A stretch of DNA of 64,000 bases from Lentzea guizhouensis (GTDB taxonomy: Bacteria > Actinomycetota > Actinomycetes > Mycobacteriales > Pseudonocardiaceae). A model generated the notes under the pieces. The model made no database searches and had not been told where the DNA came from. It saw nothing but the letters and a program-made list of their open reading frames with translations. The DNA lies in NCBI RefSeq assembly GCF_001701025.1, contig NZ_CP016793.1, positions 5,456,001 to 5,520,000 on the forward strand, read 5' to 3'. Position numbers and translations under genes: made by a program. This document shows, piece by piece, positions 16,967 through 24,271 of the stretch. The first letter of the stretch is position 1; each line of letters opens with the position of its first letter.

Positions 16967-17424
16967 CGGCGTGCCGCCGCGAGCCGCACGGCGTCCAGGA
17001 TCTTCTCGTACCCGGTGCAGCGGCACAGGTTCCCGGCGAGCGCCTCGCGGATCTCCGGGTCGGACGGGTTCGGCACGCGGTCCAGCAGGGCGTGGGCCTG
17101 CACCACGAGACCGGGTGTGCAGAACCCGCACTGCACCGCGCCCGCCTCGACGAAGGCCTCCTGCACGGGGTCGAGCCGCTCACCGTCGGCGAGCCCCTCG
17201 ACCGTGCGGACCTCGCGGTCCTGCGCCTGCCCGGCCGCGACCAGGCACGCGCACACCGGCACGTCGTCCAGGTACACCGTGCACGAGCCGCACTCGCCCT
17301 GCTCGCAGGCGTTCTTCGAGCCGGGCAGCCCGAGGCGTTCGCGCAGCACGAACAGCAGCGACTCGCCCTCCCACACGTCGTCGGCCTGGCGCTGCTCGCC
17401 GTTGACCGTCACGTTCACGCGCAT
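16963..17424 (-). CDS. Xanthine dehydrogenase, 2Fe-2S subunit
   Basis: A 153-residue small subunit of the CoxS/XdhC-small type. The plant-ferredoxin-like cluster is bound by the cysteines of CEQGECGSC plus a following Cys, and the second cluster by CGFC and CRCTGY. It passes electrons from molybdenum to FAD. It overlaps the FAD subunit gene by 10 bases and the 8-oxoguanine deaminase gene by 4 bases. Length and all eight cysteines are normal for the family. Confidence 0.94.
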   Translation of the reverse strand: MRVNVTVNGEQRQADDVWEGESLLFVLRERLGLPGSKNACEQGECGSCTVYLDDVPVCACLVAAGQAQDREVRTVEGLADGERLDPVQEAFVEAGAVQCGFCTPGLVVQAHALLDRVPNPSDPEIREALAGNLCRCTGYEKILDAVRLAAARR

Positions 17425-18272
17425 GCCTGCTCCTCGTCAAGAAGTTCCTGCCAAGCCCACCCGAGCGTCCTGCGCGCCATCACGGCCAGCGCGTGCTTGC
17501 GGTACTCCGCCGACCCGCGCACGTCGTCGATCGGTGACGCGGCCTGGGACACCAGTTCCCCGAACCGCCGCTTCACCGAGTCCAGCAACGGCGCGGGCGA
17601 GGAGAAGTCCAGCTCCGCGGCCAGGAACTCCTCGGCCTCGTGCGCCCGCCGCGGGGTCGGCGCCGCGGACCCGACCGCCGCGCCGACCCGGTTCTCCTGC
17701 GGGAACAACGAGATCGCGAACGAGCACACGGCGATGACCATCGCGTTGCGCGTGCCGACCTTGGAGAACTGTTGTGGCCCCTTGGCAGGCGCCAGGTGCA
17801 CGGCCACGATCAGTTCGTCCGGCTCCAGCGCGTTCCGCTTGACCCCGACGTAGAACTCGGAGGCGGGGATCATGCGAGTCCCGCGCACGGAGGCGACCTC
17901 GACCACCGCGTCCGACGCCAGCAGCACGGGGTGCGTGTCCCCGGCCGGCGAGGCGGCGCCCAGGTTGCCGCCGACCGTGCCGCGGTTGCGGATCTGCGGT
18001 GACCCCACGGTCCGCGACGCCATCGCGAGACCGGGGTGCACGTGGCCCAGCTCGGTGATGATCCGCACGTACGGCACACCGGAGCCGATCCGCGCCTCGG
18101 TGAACGTGCGCAGCTCCTCGACCCGCGTCAGGTCGAGCAGCGCGCCCGGCCTGCGGTGGTCGAAGTTCAGCTCCACCATGACGTCCGTGCCGCCGGCGAT
18201 CGGCACGGCGTCCGGGCGCGCGGCCTTCAGTTCCAGCGCTTCGGCCAGCGTGGCCGGTCGGAGGAAGTCCAT
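17415..18272 (-). CDS. Xanthine dehydrogenase, FAD-binding subunit
   Basis: A 285-residue FAD subunit of the CoxM type. The FAD-binding motifs are PIAGGTDVMVELN (about residues 25-37) and GTVGGNLGAASPAGD (about 105-120). The C-terminal CO_deh_flav_C domain follows (LGWAWQELLDEEQACA at the end). It carries electrons from the iron-sulfur clusters to NAD+. It is the second gene of the operon, 2 bases after the 5-hydroxyisourate hydrolase gene. Confidence 0.93.
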   Translation of the reverse strand: MDFLRPATLAEALELKAARPDAVPIAGGTDVMVELNFDHRRPGALLDLTRVEELRTFTEARIGSGVPYVRIITELGHVHPGLAMASRTVGSPQIRNRGTVGGNLGAASPAGDTHPVLLASDAVVEVASVRGTRMIPASEFYVGVKRNALEPDELIVAVHLAPAKGPQQFSKVGTRNAMVIAVCSFAISLFPQENRVGAAVGSAAPTPRRAHEAEEFLAAELDFSSPAPLLDSVKRRFGELVSQAASPIDDVRGSAEYRKHALAVMARRTLGWAWQELLDEEQACA

Positions 18273-18274
18273 CG

Positions 18275-18589
18275 TCAGCTACCTCGGTAGGTGGAGTAGG
18301 CGAACGGCGAGAGGAGCAGCGGCACGTGGTAGTGCTGCGCCGGGTCGGAGTAGTCGAACGTGAGCACGACCTCGGGGAAGAACGGCGCGGCCTGCGCGGT
18401 GTCGAAGACCAGCCGGTACACCCCGGCTTCCAGGCCATCACCCCATCCGGTGATCCGGCCGTCCGCGTTCGTCTCCGCGGTCGCCACCTCGGTCCCGTCG
18501 CGGCGCTGCAGCGCCACGGTGATGCCCGCGAACGGCCTGCCGCGTGCCGCGTCCAGCACGTGCGTGGAGATCGTCACTCGCCCTCCCAT
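18275..18589 (-). CDS. uraH: 5-hydroxyisourate hydrolase
   Basis: A 104-residue transthyretin-like protein. It has the N-terminal STHVLDAARGRPFAGI motif with the catalytic His, an RITGW turn, the FFPEV strand, HYHVPLLLSPFAYSTY, and the diagnostic C-terminal YRGS. It hydrolyses 5-hydroxyisourate, the product of urate oxidation. It is the first gene of the minus-strand purine operon. No uricase gene is seen in the window. Confidence 0.93.
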   Translation of the reverse strand: MGGRVTISTHVLDAARGRPFAGITVALQRRDGTEVATAETNADGRITGWGDGLEAGVYRLVFDTAQAAPFFPEVVLTFDYSDPAQHYHVPLLLSPFAYSTYRGS

Positions 18590-18672
18590 CTGGTTGTGAG
18601 CCAGTACACAGACTCAGAGGTACAGGGCTCTACGGCGTGACACATGAATCGGCGGGCTCCTGCGGGTAACGA

Positions 18673-18692
18673 ATTTGTGCTTTCCTACAAAT
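18673..18692. promoter_or_regulatory. Dyad operator candidate between purine operon and pucR
   Basis: ATTTGT and ACAAAT form a perfect 6-bp dyad with an 8-base spacer, inside a markedly A/T-rich island of the 143-base divergent region between uraH and the PucR gene. This is the expected place for a PucR-type operator. Binding is inferred from position and symmetry only. Confidence 0.45.
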
Positions 18693-18732
18693 GTCATCCG
18701 TTCTGGCGACGAATGGACGAAAGTGACACCCC

Positions 18733-20164
18733 ATGTTGCTGCTGCGGACGTTGCTCGGCATGACGGAACTGCGGCTGAGCCTGCAGACCGGTGAGGACCA
18801 GCTCGACCGCACGGTCACCCGCGTGTACGGAACGGAGCTCCCCGACCCCAGCCGGTACCTCTCCGGTGGCGAGCTCGTGCTGTCCGGCCTGCTCTGGCAC
18901 CACGGCCCGCAGGACTCCGAGACGTTCGTCCGCTCGCTGGCCGCCGCGAACGTCGCCGGCCTCGCCGCCAGCGAGACCGAGAACCGCGCGCTGCCACGGG
19001 ACCTCGTGACCGCCTGCGAACGCCACCACGTGCCGCTGCTGGAGGTGCCGATCGACCTGTCGTTCGCGACGATCACCGAACGCGTCTCGATGGAGCTCGC
19101 CGGGCTGAGCCGGCACCGCCGCCTGCTCACCGTCGTCGCGGAGGGCTCCGGCCTGCCCGCGCTGCTGGTCGCCGGCGGCCACGAGCTGAACGCGCCGTGC
19201 TGGGTGCTGTCCACCACCGGCCGGGTGGTCGCGGGCGGCGAGCTGGCCGACCGGGTGGGTCTGGTGCGGGAGTTCCTGCAGGCCGACCGGCTGCCGAAGA
19301 CGGTCAGGGGCCACACGCTCGTGCCGGTGTCCGAACGCGGCGGCAACCGGCTCACCAGCTGGATCCTCGTCGTGGCAGGAGAACCGCAGCCCGAGGCCGC
19401 CACCGAGCTGGCGTCGCTGGTCGCACTGGAGCGGTTGAGGCAGGCCCAGGGCCGCCAGATCGAGAACCGCACCGCCGCGCCGTTGCTCAGCGCGGTGCTG
19501 GCCGGCTCGCCCGACCTCGACTCCCGCCTCGCCGCCGCCGGGCTGGAGCACGCCGAGCTGCGGGTGATCAGCGCGGTCACCAGCGACCAGCGCGCCGACC
19601 TCGCCGCCGCCGTGCTGGAGGAGGCGCTGCCGCAGGCGCTCGTGACCGCGGCCGGCGACACGTCTACGCCATCGCGAAGGCCGGCGACTCGGTGCCGGAC
19701 CAGCTCCGCGAGGCGTTGAAGGTACTGGAACCCGGCCTCGGCTCGTCCGGTGCTCGTCGGCGCAGCTCCCCGGTCACCTCCCGCGGCCTGCGCGGCGCGG
19801 CGGAGGAGGCGGCGCACGCCGGCGGCTCGGTGAACGGCGCGGCGGCCGCACGTGCGTGGTCGCGGGCGAGGAGATCGCCCTGCACCAGCTGCTGCTGGCC
19901 GGGGTGCCGGAGGAGCTGCGGGGGTCGTTGCGGCGCAGGCTGCTCGGGCCGGTGCTCGACTACGACGCCGAGCACGGCTCGGACCTGACCGGGACGCTGA
20001 AGGAGTTCCTGGACTGCGGCGGGTCGTGGACCACGGCGGCGCAGAAGCTGCACGTGCACGTGAACACGTTGCGGTACCGGGTGGGCCGGGTGGAGGAGCT
20101 GCTCGGCGTCGACCTGGCGGAGTTCGAGGCGCGCGTGGACCTCTTCCTGGCGCTGCAGGGGTAG
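18733..20164 (+). pseudogene. PucR family regulator, broken by at least two frameshifts
   Basis: Residues from ATG 18733 read as a PucR-type purine catabolism regulator: N-terminal domain LLLRTLLGMTELRLSLQTG, then a central region of about 310 residues. At about 19659 the frame is lost after TAAGD and resumes one frame over as VYAIAKAGDSVPDQLREAL. Near 19819 it shifts again after EEAAHA and continues as RRLGERRGGRT to the intact C-terminal helix-turn-helix (AAQKLHVHVNTLRYRVGRVE) and stop at 20164. Each shift is explained by one missing base. The regulator faces the purine operon and should control it. Whether it is truly inactive or mis-sequenced cannot be decided here. Confidence 0.8.
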
Positions 20165-20222
20165 CGGTGTGGCTCGGCACGTTGCCGGGGGAATTCGCGG
20201 TCAGACGGGTGCATCGTGGTGT

Positions 20223-20265
20223 CGCCCCCACGTCTTCACACTGGATGTATAGGGGCGTGGGGGCG
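20223..20265 (+). terminator. 10-bp stem downstream of pucR
   Basis: CGCCCCCACG (20223-20232) and its exact complement (20256-20265) flank a 23-base loop, 60 bases after the PucR stop. It is a plausible terminator, although the loop is long. Confidence 0.45.
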
Positions 20266-20330
20266 GCGCCGCGAGGTGCCCTGCTGAGCGTGGATCACCT
20301 CGCCGACGTGCTGAGGCGCACCGCTAGTTG

Positions 20331-20369
20331 TCAGCCTGACGGCTGATTGCGCTTGGGCCTTCAGGCTGA
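20331..20369 (+). promoter_or_regulatory. Clustered TCAGCC/GGCTGA elements upstream of MmpS-like gene
   Basis: TCAGCC-TGAC-GGCTGA (20331-20346) is a perfect 6-bp dyad. A further TCAGGCTGA at 20361-20369 is the exact reverse complement of TCAGCCTGA at 20331-20339. The cluster ends 37 bases before the lipoprotein start, so it could be an operator or an alternative hairpin. Confidence 0.4.
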
Positions 20370-20405
20370 TGTCCGGGTGTGGCCGCGTTTCCTACCGTTC
20401 CCGGC

Positions 20406-20720
20406 ATGAGGATCGCGTTGGCCGCTCTGCTGCTGGTGTTGTGCGGCTGCGCGGTGACGACCGACATCCGGCTGGTGGTGGAGGGTTCCGGCACCGCCGA
20501 CCAGCTCACCTACACGTTCCCCGGCGAGGAGGAGCGGACGCTCAAGAACCCGGACGTGCCGTGGCAGCGGGTCAGTGCCCGCAAGGGCCGGGTGCTCGTG
20601 CGGCTGGAGGGCGTGCGGGGCGAGCTGACGTGCAAGATCATCATCAACGGCCGCCAGGTGAAGACCGCGACGTCCACGTCCGGAGCAGCCCTTTCGTGCG
20701 ATCACTCGATGGCCGTCTGA
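20406..20720 (+). CDS. MmpS-like lipoprotein
   Basis: A 104-residue exported protein. The signal peptide MRIALAALLLVL is followed by CGC, giving a lipobox Cys at about residue 13-15. The mature part follows the MmpS pattern: VVEGSGTADQLTYTF, a VPWQRVSARKG segment, and LTCKIIINGRQVKTATSTSG. MmpS proteins accompany MmpL exporters in mycobacteria, but no MmpL is nearby, so here it is a stand-alone member. The start at 20406 is chosen for the signal peptide. Confidence 0.68.
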   Translation: MRIALAALLLVLCGCAVTTDIRLVVEGSGTADQLTYTFPGEEERTLKNPDVPWQRVSARKGRVLVRLEGVRGELTCKIIINGRQVKTATSTSGAALSCDHSMAV

Positions 20721-20768
20721 TGTAAGTGGGCGAAAGACCGTAGCTTTCTCCAATCGGGGAGGTTACGG

Positions 20769-21542
20769 GTGATGAGTGATGTTTTGGCTGGTAGGAACGC
20801 TGCTGGCGGGATCAGGTTCAGAGGCTCGCACGGGATTTCGGCCCAGTTCCTGCCACCGGCGCCGCCGAAGCACTTCGTCGGCCGCCTGCGGGAACTCGAA
20901 CAGTTGCGGCCCAACGGGGTGACGCTCGTCAGCGGCCCCGCCGGCGTGGGCAAGACGGCGCTGGCGTTGCGGTGGCTGCACGACCGGTGTTCCGGCGACC
21001 AGCTGTACCTCGACCTGACCGTGCGCGAACCGGTGGAGCTCCGCCTGGGCCGCCTGCTGCGCGCGTTGCGGCTGAACGACGTCCCGGCGGAGGACCGCGT
21101 GGCGGCGTTCCGCTCGATCGTGCTCAAGCAGAAGATCACGCTGCTGCTGGACAACGCGAGCAGCGCCGACCAGGTGACCCCGTTCCTGCCCGCGTCCGGC
21201 ACGGTCGTCGTGACGAGCCGGTCGAGCCTCGACCTCGGCGGCGCGGAGATCGCGCTCGACCCGCTGACCGACGAGACCGGCAGCCTCGCCCCGTTGCTCG
21301 ACCTGTCCTATGTGGAGCTCCCGGAACGCCAGGCCCGCCTGTACCGGCTGTGCGCGTGGCACCCCGGCACCCACTTCGACGTGCCGGAGGCGGCGGCCAT
21401 CGCGGGCGAGTCGGAGTGCGACGTCGAGGACGCGCTGGACGACCTGGTGGAGAAGGCACTGCTGACCGAGGTGGGCGATACGGCGTTCGGCTTCCATGAC
21501 CTCGTGCGTGCCCATGCGCGCGCGAAACGTCAAATTGGCTGA
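20769..21542 (+). CDS. Small NB-ARC/AAA-type ATPase without sensor or effector domains
   Basis: A 257-residue STAND-like ATPase. It has the leader FVGRLRELEQL, Walker A GPAGVGKTALALRWL, Walker B KITLLLDNASSADQ, VVVTSRSS (sensor strand) and a winged-helix-like tail ending in FGFHDLVRAHARAKRQ. This corresponds to the NB-ARC core of AfsR/SARP-family regulators and antiviral STAND proteins, but it lacks both the N-terminal DNA-binding/effector part and the C-terminal TPR repeats. GTG 20769 and ATG 20772 are both possible starts after a GGGGAGG site. Role unknown. Confidence 0.78.
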   Translation: MMSDVLAGRNAAGGIRFRGSHGISAQFLPPAPPKHFVGRLRELEQLRPNGVTLVSGPAGVGKTALALRWLHDRCSGDQLYLDLTVREPVELRLGRLLRALRLNDVPAEDRVAAFRSIVLKQKITLLLDNASSADQVTPFLPASGTVVVTSRSSLDLGGAEIALDPLTDETGSLAPLLDLSYVELPERQARLYRLCAWHPGTHFDVPEAAAIAGESECDVEDALDDLVEKALLTEVGDTAFGFHDLVRAHARAKRQIG

Positions 21543-21663
21543 ACGGCGTTTTTCCTCTCTAACGCCATAGGTGTTCGGTGAACGTTGGCGTTGGCCGGTA
21601 AACGGTTGTCCACAACGGGGGTGCTCCCTTTCGGGAATCCGATTCGGTCATATCCTTCGCGGT

Positions 21664-22491
21664 ATGCCGAAGGATTTCCGGGCCACGACGCTCGAACGCG
21701 CCATCGGGCGGCAGCTGGCCGGGTGGCGCGACGAGCGGCAGCTCAGCCTCACCGAGGCGGGGCAACGGGTGGGGTTTAGCAGCGCCAAGCTCTCCATGAT
21801 GGAGAACGCGGTGCAGCCGTCCGCGGTCCTCGACATCATGGCGCTCGGATACGTGTATCAGGTGCCCGCCGAGGAATGGCAAGCCGTGGTGCGGCAAGCG
21901 CAGTGCGCGGAACAGGCGCGCGCGCTCGACAATGCCGTGTTGTTCGACCCGGCCGCCGACTTCGCGAATCTTGTGTTCGAGGCAACGGTTCTGCGCACGT
22001 TCACGACAGATCTGGTTCCCGCGCTGTTCCAGCTCGCCGACTACGCGAAGCTCGTGCTGGACGACACGCGGTTCCCGGCACAGGCGGCGGTGCGCGAGGC
22101 GTGGGAGGGCCGGGTCGGCGGCCGGGACCCGCTGCTCGTGCACGCGGTGTGCTCCGAGGCGGCCCTGCGTCCGGTCGTCGGCGGCCCGCGGGTGATGAAG
22201 GCACAGCTGCTGCACCTGATGGAGATCTCGGAGCTCGACACGGTCTCACTGCGGGTCGTGCCGTTCACCGCCGGCGCGCACCCGGCGATGGGCACGCCGT
22301 TCACGTTGCTCAGCTTCGCGCACCGGCAGCACGACGACGTGGCGTACTTCGAGACGTTCGTGCGCGGGGAGTACGTCGAGGGGGCGGGGGAGACCGAGGG
22401 GTGTGCGCGGCGGTTCGCGGGGGTGGGTGAGCTGGCGCTCGGGGAAGGGGAGTCGCTGGAGCTGATCGCGGAGGCGGCCGCGGAGCTGTGA
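21664..22491 (+). CDS. XRE family regulator with DUF5753 domain
   Basis: A 275-residue regulator. The helix-turn-helix at residues 10-60 reads LSLTEAGQRVGFSSAKLSMMEN. It is followed by the DUF5753 region (LVPALFQLADYAKLVLDDTR, then SLRVVPFTAGAHPAMGTPFT). This architecture is abundant in streptomycete-type actinobacteria and often precedes a small DUF397 protein, but none is visible here. ATG 21664 puts the helix-turn-helix at the usual distance. It may regulate itself and the preceding NB-ARC gene. Confidence 0.88.
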   Translation: MPKDFRATTLERAIGRQLAGWRDERQLSLTEAGQRVGFSSAKLSMMENAVQPSAVLDIMALGYVYQVPAEEWQAVVRQAQCAEQARALDNAVLFDPAADFANLVFEATVLRTFTTDLVPALFQLADYAKLVLDDTRFPAQAAVREAWEGRVGGRDPLLVHAVCSEAALRPVVGGPRVMKAQLLHLMEISELDTVSLRVVPFTAGAHPAMGTPFTLLSFAHRQHDDVAYFETFVRGEYVEGAGETEGCARRFAGVGELALGEGESLELIAEAAAEL

Positions 22492-22494
22492 GCC

Positions 22495-22810
22495 TCAGAG
22501 CACGCCGACGAAGTCGGCCATCTCCCGGAGGTCGGCCTTCACCGACCGGCGCTCTCGTTTCAGCAGCGGATCGCCGGTCCGCTCGGCTGCCGCCATCGAA
22601 CGTTCGGCGGTGATCCGGGGAAGCTCGGGCTCGCCGAGCCGGTCGAGCATTCCTGAGGTGACGCGGTAAACGAGGGCCTGAAGCTCATACGCGCGTTTGC
22701 GCTCATCGTCCGTACCGGCGTTCTGCACGAGGTGCCACGCGTCGGCTGAACAGGACCTCCAGTGCAACCTGGTGGTGTGGTCCGAGGGCGTCGGACATGC
22801 CTGCGAGCTG
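22495..22810 (-). pseudogene. Remnant of an XRE/TPR-type regulator
   Basis: The minus strand carries the tail of a larger regulator. About 20 residues (RQLAGMSDALGPHHQVALEV) are in one frame, then a shift near 22745 leads to ADAWHLVQNAGTDDERKRAY and onward to a stop at 22495. The conserved C-terminal helices (AAERTGDPLLKRERR) resemble the TPR region of actinobacterial helix-turn-helix proteins. The DNA-binding half is absent and upstream sequence up to 23150 shows no coherent frame. This 650-base stretch therefore holds a decayed gene and no intact one. Confidence 0.6.
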
Positions 22811-23151
22811 CCGGGTGACCGGTCGCGATGCGGCGGTGTCCGTCGTTGCAGCGAGGTGCCGTGGCCGTCCGGGTTCGCGAGTCCGGTGTGCTCGGGGTGT
22901 GGGGCACGCTCTACCGGCCTGCCGCCTTCGCCCCCGTTCCCCTCCGAGCCGCACACGTTCCCTGCGGTGACCCGAAGGCACGTTGGGTGGTCGCCACGGC
23001 GTTGGTCCGATTGCTCCAGGGGTGTCACATCACCCCGTGGCGGGAGTTGGGAGCCTCACCAGCGCGGATGTCGGGTTCCTGAGAAAACTCCGGCCCAGGC
23101 GCTGACCTGCGAAAGGATCGGGGCGCTCCCAATCCGACTCCAGGAGGCGGC

Positions 23152-24060
23152 ATGTACCGCAGATTCGGTGTCCTGCTCGCGGCGGTTCTGGGCGTCACGC
23201 TCACCGCTGCCGCACCGGCCACCGCAGACGCGTCCGAGCAGCACGGGCAGTTCCCGACGGAGTTCTCCCTGCCGAACGGGTGGCAACCCGAGGGCATCGC
23301 GATCGCCGGCGCCACCGCCTACTTCGGCTCGCGGGCCGACGGGTCGATCTACGCGGCCGACCTGCGCACCGGCAAGGGCAAGGTCCTCGCCAAGGGGCCG
23401 GGTACGCCCTCGCTGGGCATGAAGGTCGACAGCCGCAAACGGCTGTGGGTCGCGGGCGGTGTGGGTGGTGACGCACGCGTCTACGACACGCGCACAGGTG
23501 CGTTGCTGGCGAAGTTCCAGTTCGCCACCACGGACACGTTCGTCAACGACGTCATCCTCACCGACAAGTCGGCGTGGTTCACCGACTCGCGCAAGGCGGT
23601 TCTCTACCGTGTGCCGTTGAGCCTCAAACCGCACTCGACGCTGAACCTCACCGGTGATCTCGTTGTCACCCCCGGCGCCACGAACCTGAACGGCATCGTG
23701 ACGGGTCTTGACGGCGGCTTGATCGTCGTGCAGAGCAACACCGGAAAGTTGTTCCGGGTTGATCCGCGCACCGGTAAGACGGCCGAGATCAATCTGAACG
23801 GTCAAACACTCACCAATGGTGACGGCCTGTTGCGTGAGGGACGGCAGTTGTACGTGGTGCAAAACAGGTTGAACAAAGTCGCGCGCTACACGCTGAGCCG
23901 TGATGGCGCGACGCTGGCCGCGGAACGCACTGACGCGCGGTTCGACGTCCCGACCACGGTCGCCGCGTTCGGAAAGCGCCTGTACCTGCCGAATGCCCGG
24001 TTCACGACGCCGCCGACCCCGGAGACGACGTACAACGTTGTCGCCGTGGAACGGCCGTGA
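23152..24060 (+). CDS. Secreted SMP-30/gluconolactonase-like beta-propeller protein
   Basis: A 302-residue exported protein with a signal peptide (residues 1-26, hydrophobic VLLAAVLGVTLTAAA, ATA cleavage region). The mature part is a six-bladed propeller of the SMP-30/strictosidine-synthase type: GWQPEGIAIAGATAYFGSRA, LGMKVDSRKRLWVAGG, NDVILTDKSAWFTDS and LNGIVTGLDGGLIVVQSN blades. A lactonase function is known in the superfamily but not provable here. An AGGAGGC ribosome site lies just before ATG 23152. It ends at a strong terminator. Confidence 0.85.
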   Translation: MYRRFGVLLAAVLGVTLTAAAPATADASEQHGQFPTEFSLPNGWQPEGIAIAGATAYFGSRADGSIYAADLRTGKGKVLAKGPGTPSLGMKVDSRKRLWVAGGVGGDARVYDTRTGALLAKFQFATTDTFVNDVILTDKSAWFTDSRKAVLYRVPLSLKPHSTLNLTGDLVVTPGATNLNGIVTGLDGGLIVVQSNTGKLFRVDPRTGKTAEINLNGQTLTNGDGLLREGRQLYVVQNRLNKVARYTLSRDGATLAAERTDARFDVPTTVAAFGKRLYLPNARFTTPPTPETTYNVVAVERP

Positions 24061-24071
24061 GGAACTAGTCC

Positions 24072-24106
24072 GTCCGGGGGTTCTCACAAGGCAAGAACCC
24101 CCGGAC
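24072..24106 (+). terminator. 13-bp perfect hairpin
   Basis: Bases 24072-24084 and 24094-24106 are exact complements (13 bp, core TCCGGGGGTTCT) around a 9-base loop, 12 bases after the stop of the secreted propeller gene. It separates that gene from the conservon. Confidence 0.75.
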
Positions 24107-24271
24107 CGGGTGTTGCGACACTCACCTGACTGGGTAGCCTGCTGACCGCGTACTGCGTGTGATCGCTGCCATTCGGTGACGAAGATCTTTACTTGTTACC
24201 ATTTTGCAGCCGAAGGAGTGAGATGGGTAACCCGCAGCGCTAGCCGTGGGACACAGGAGACGAAGAGCGCT

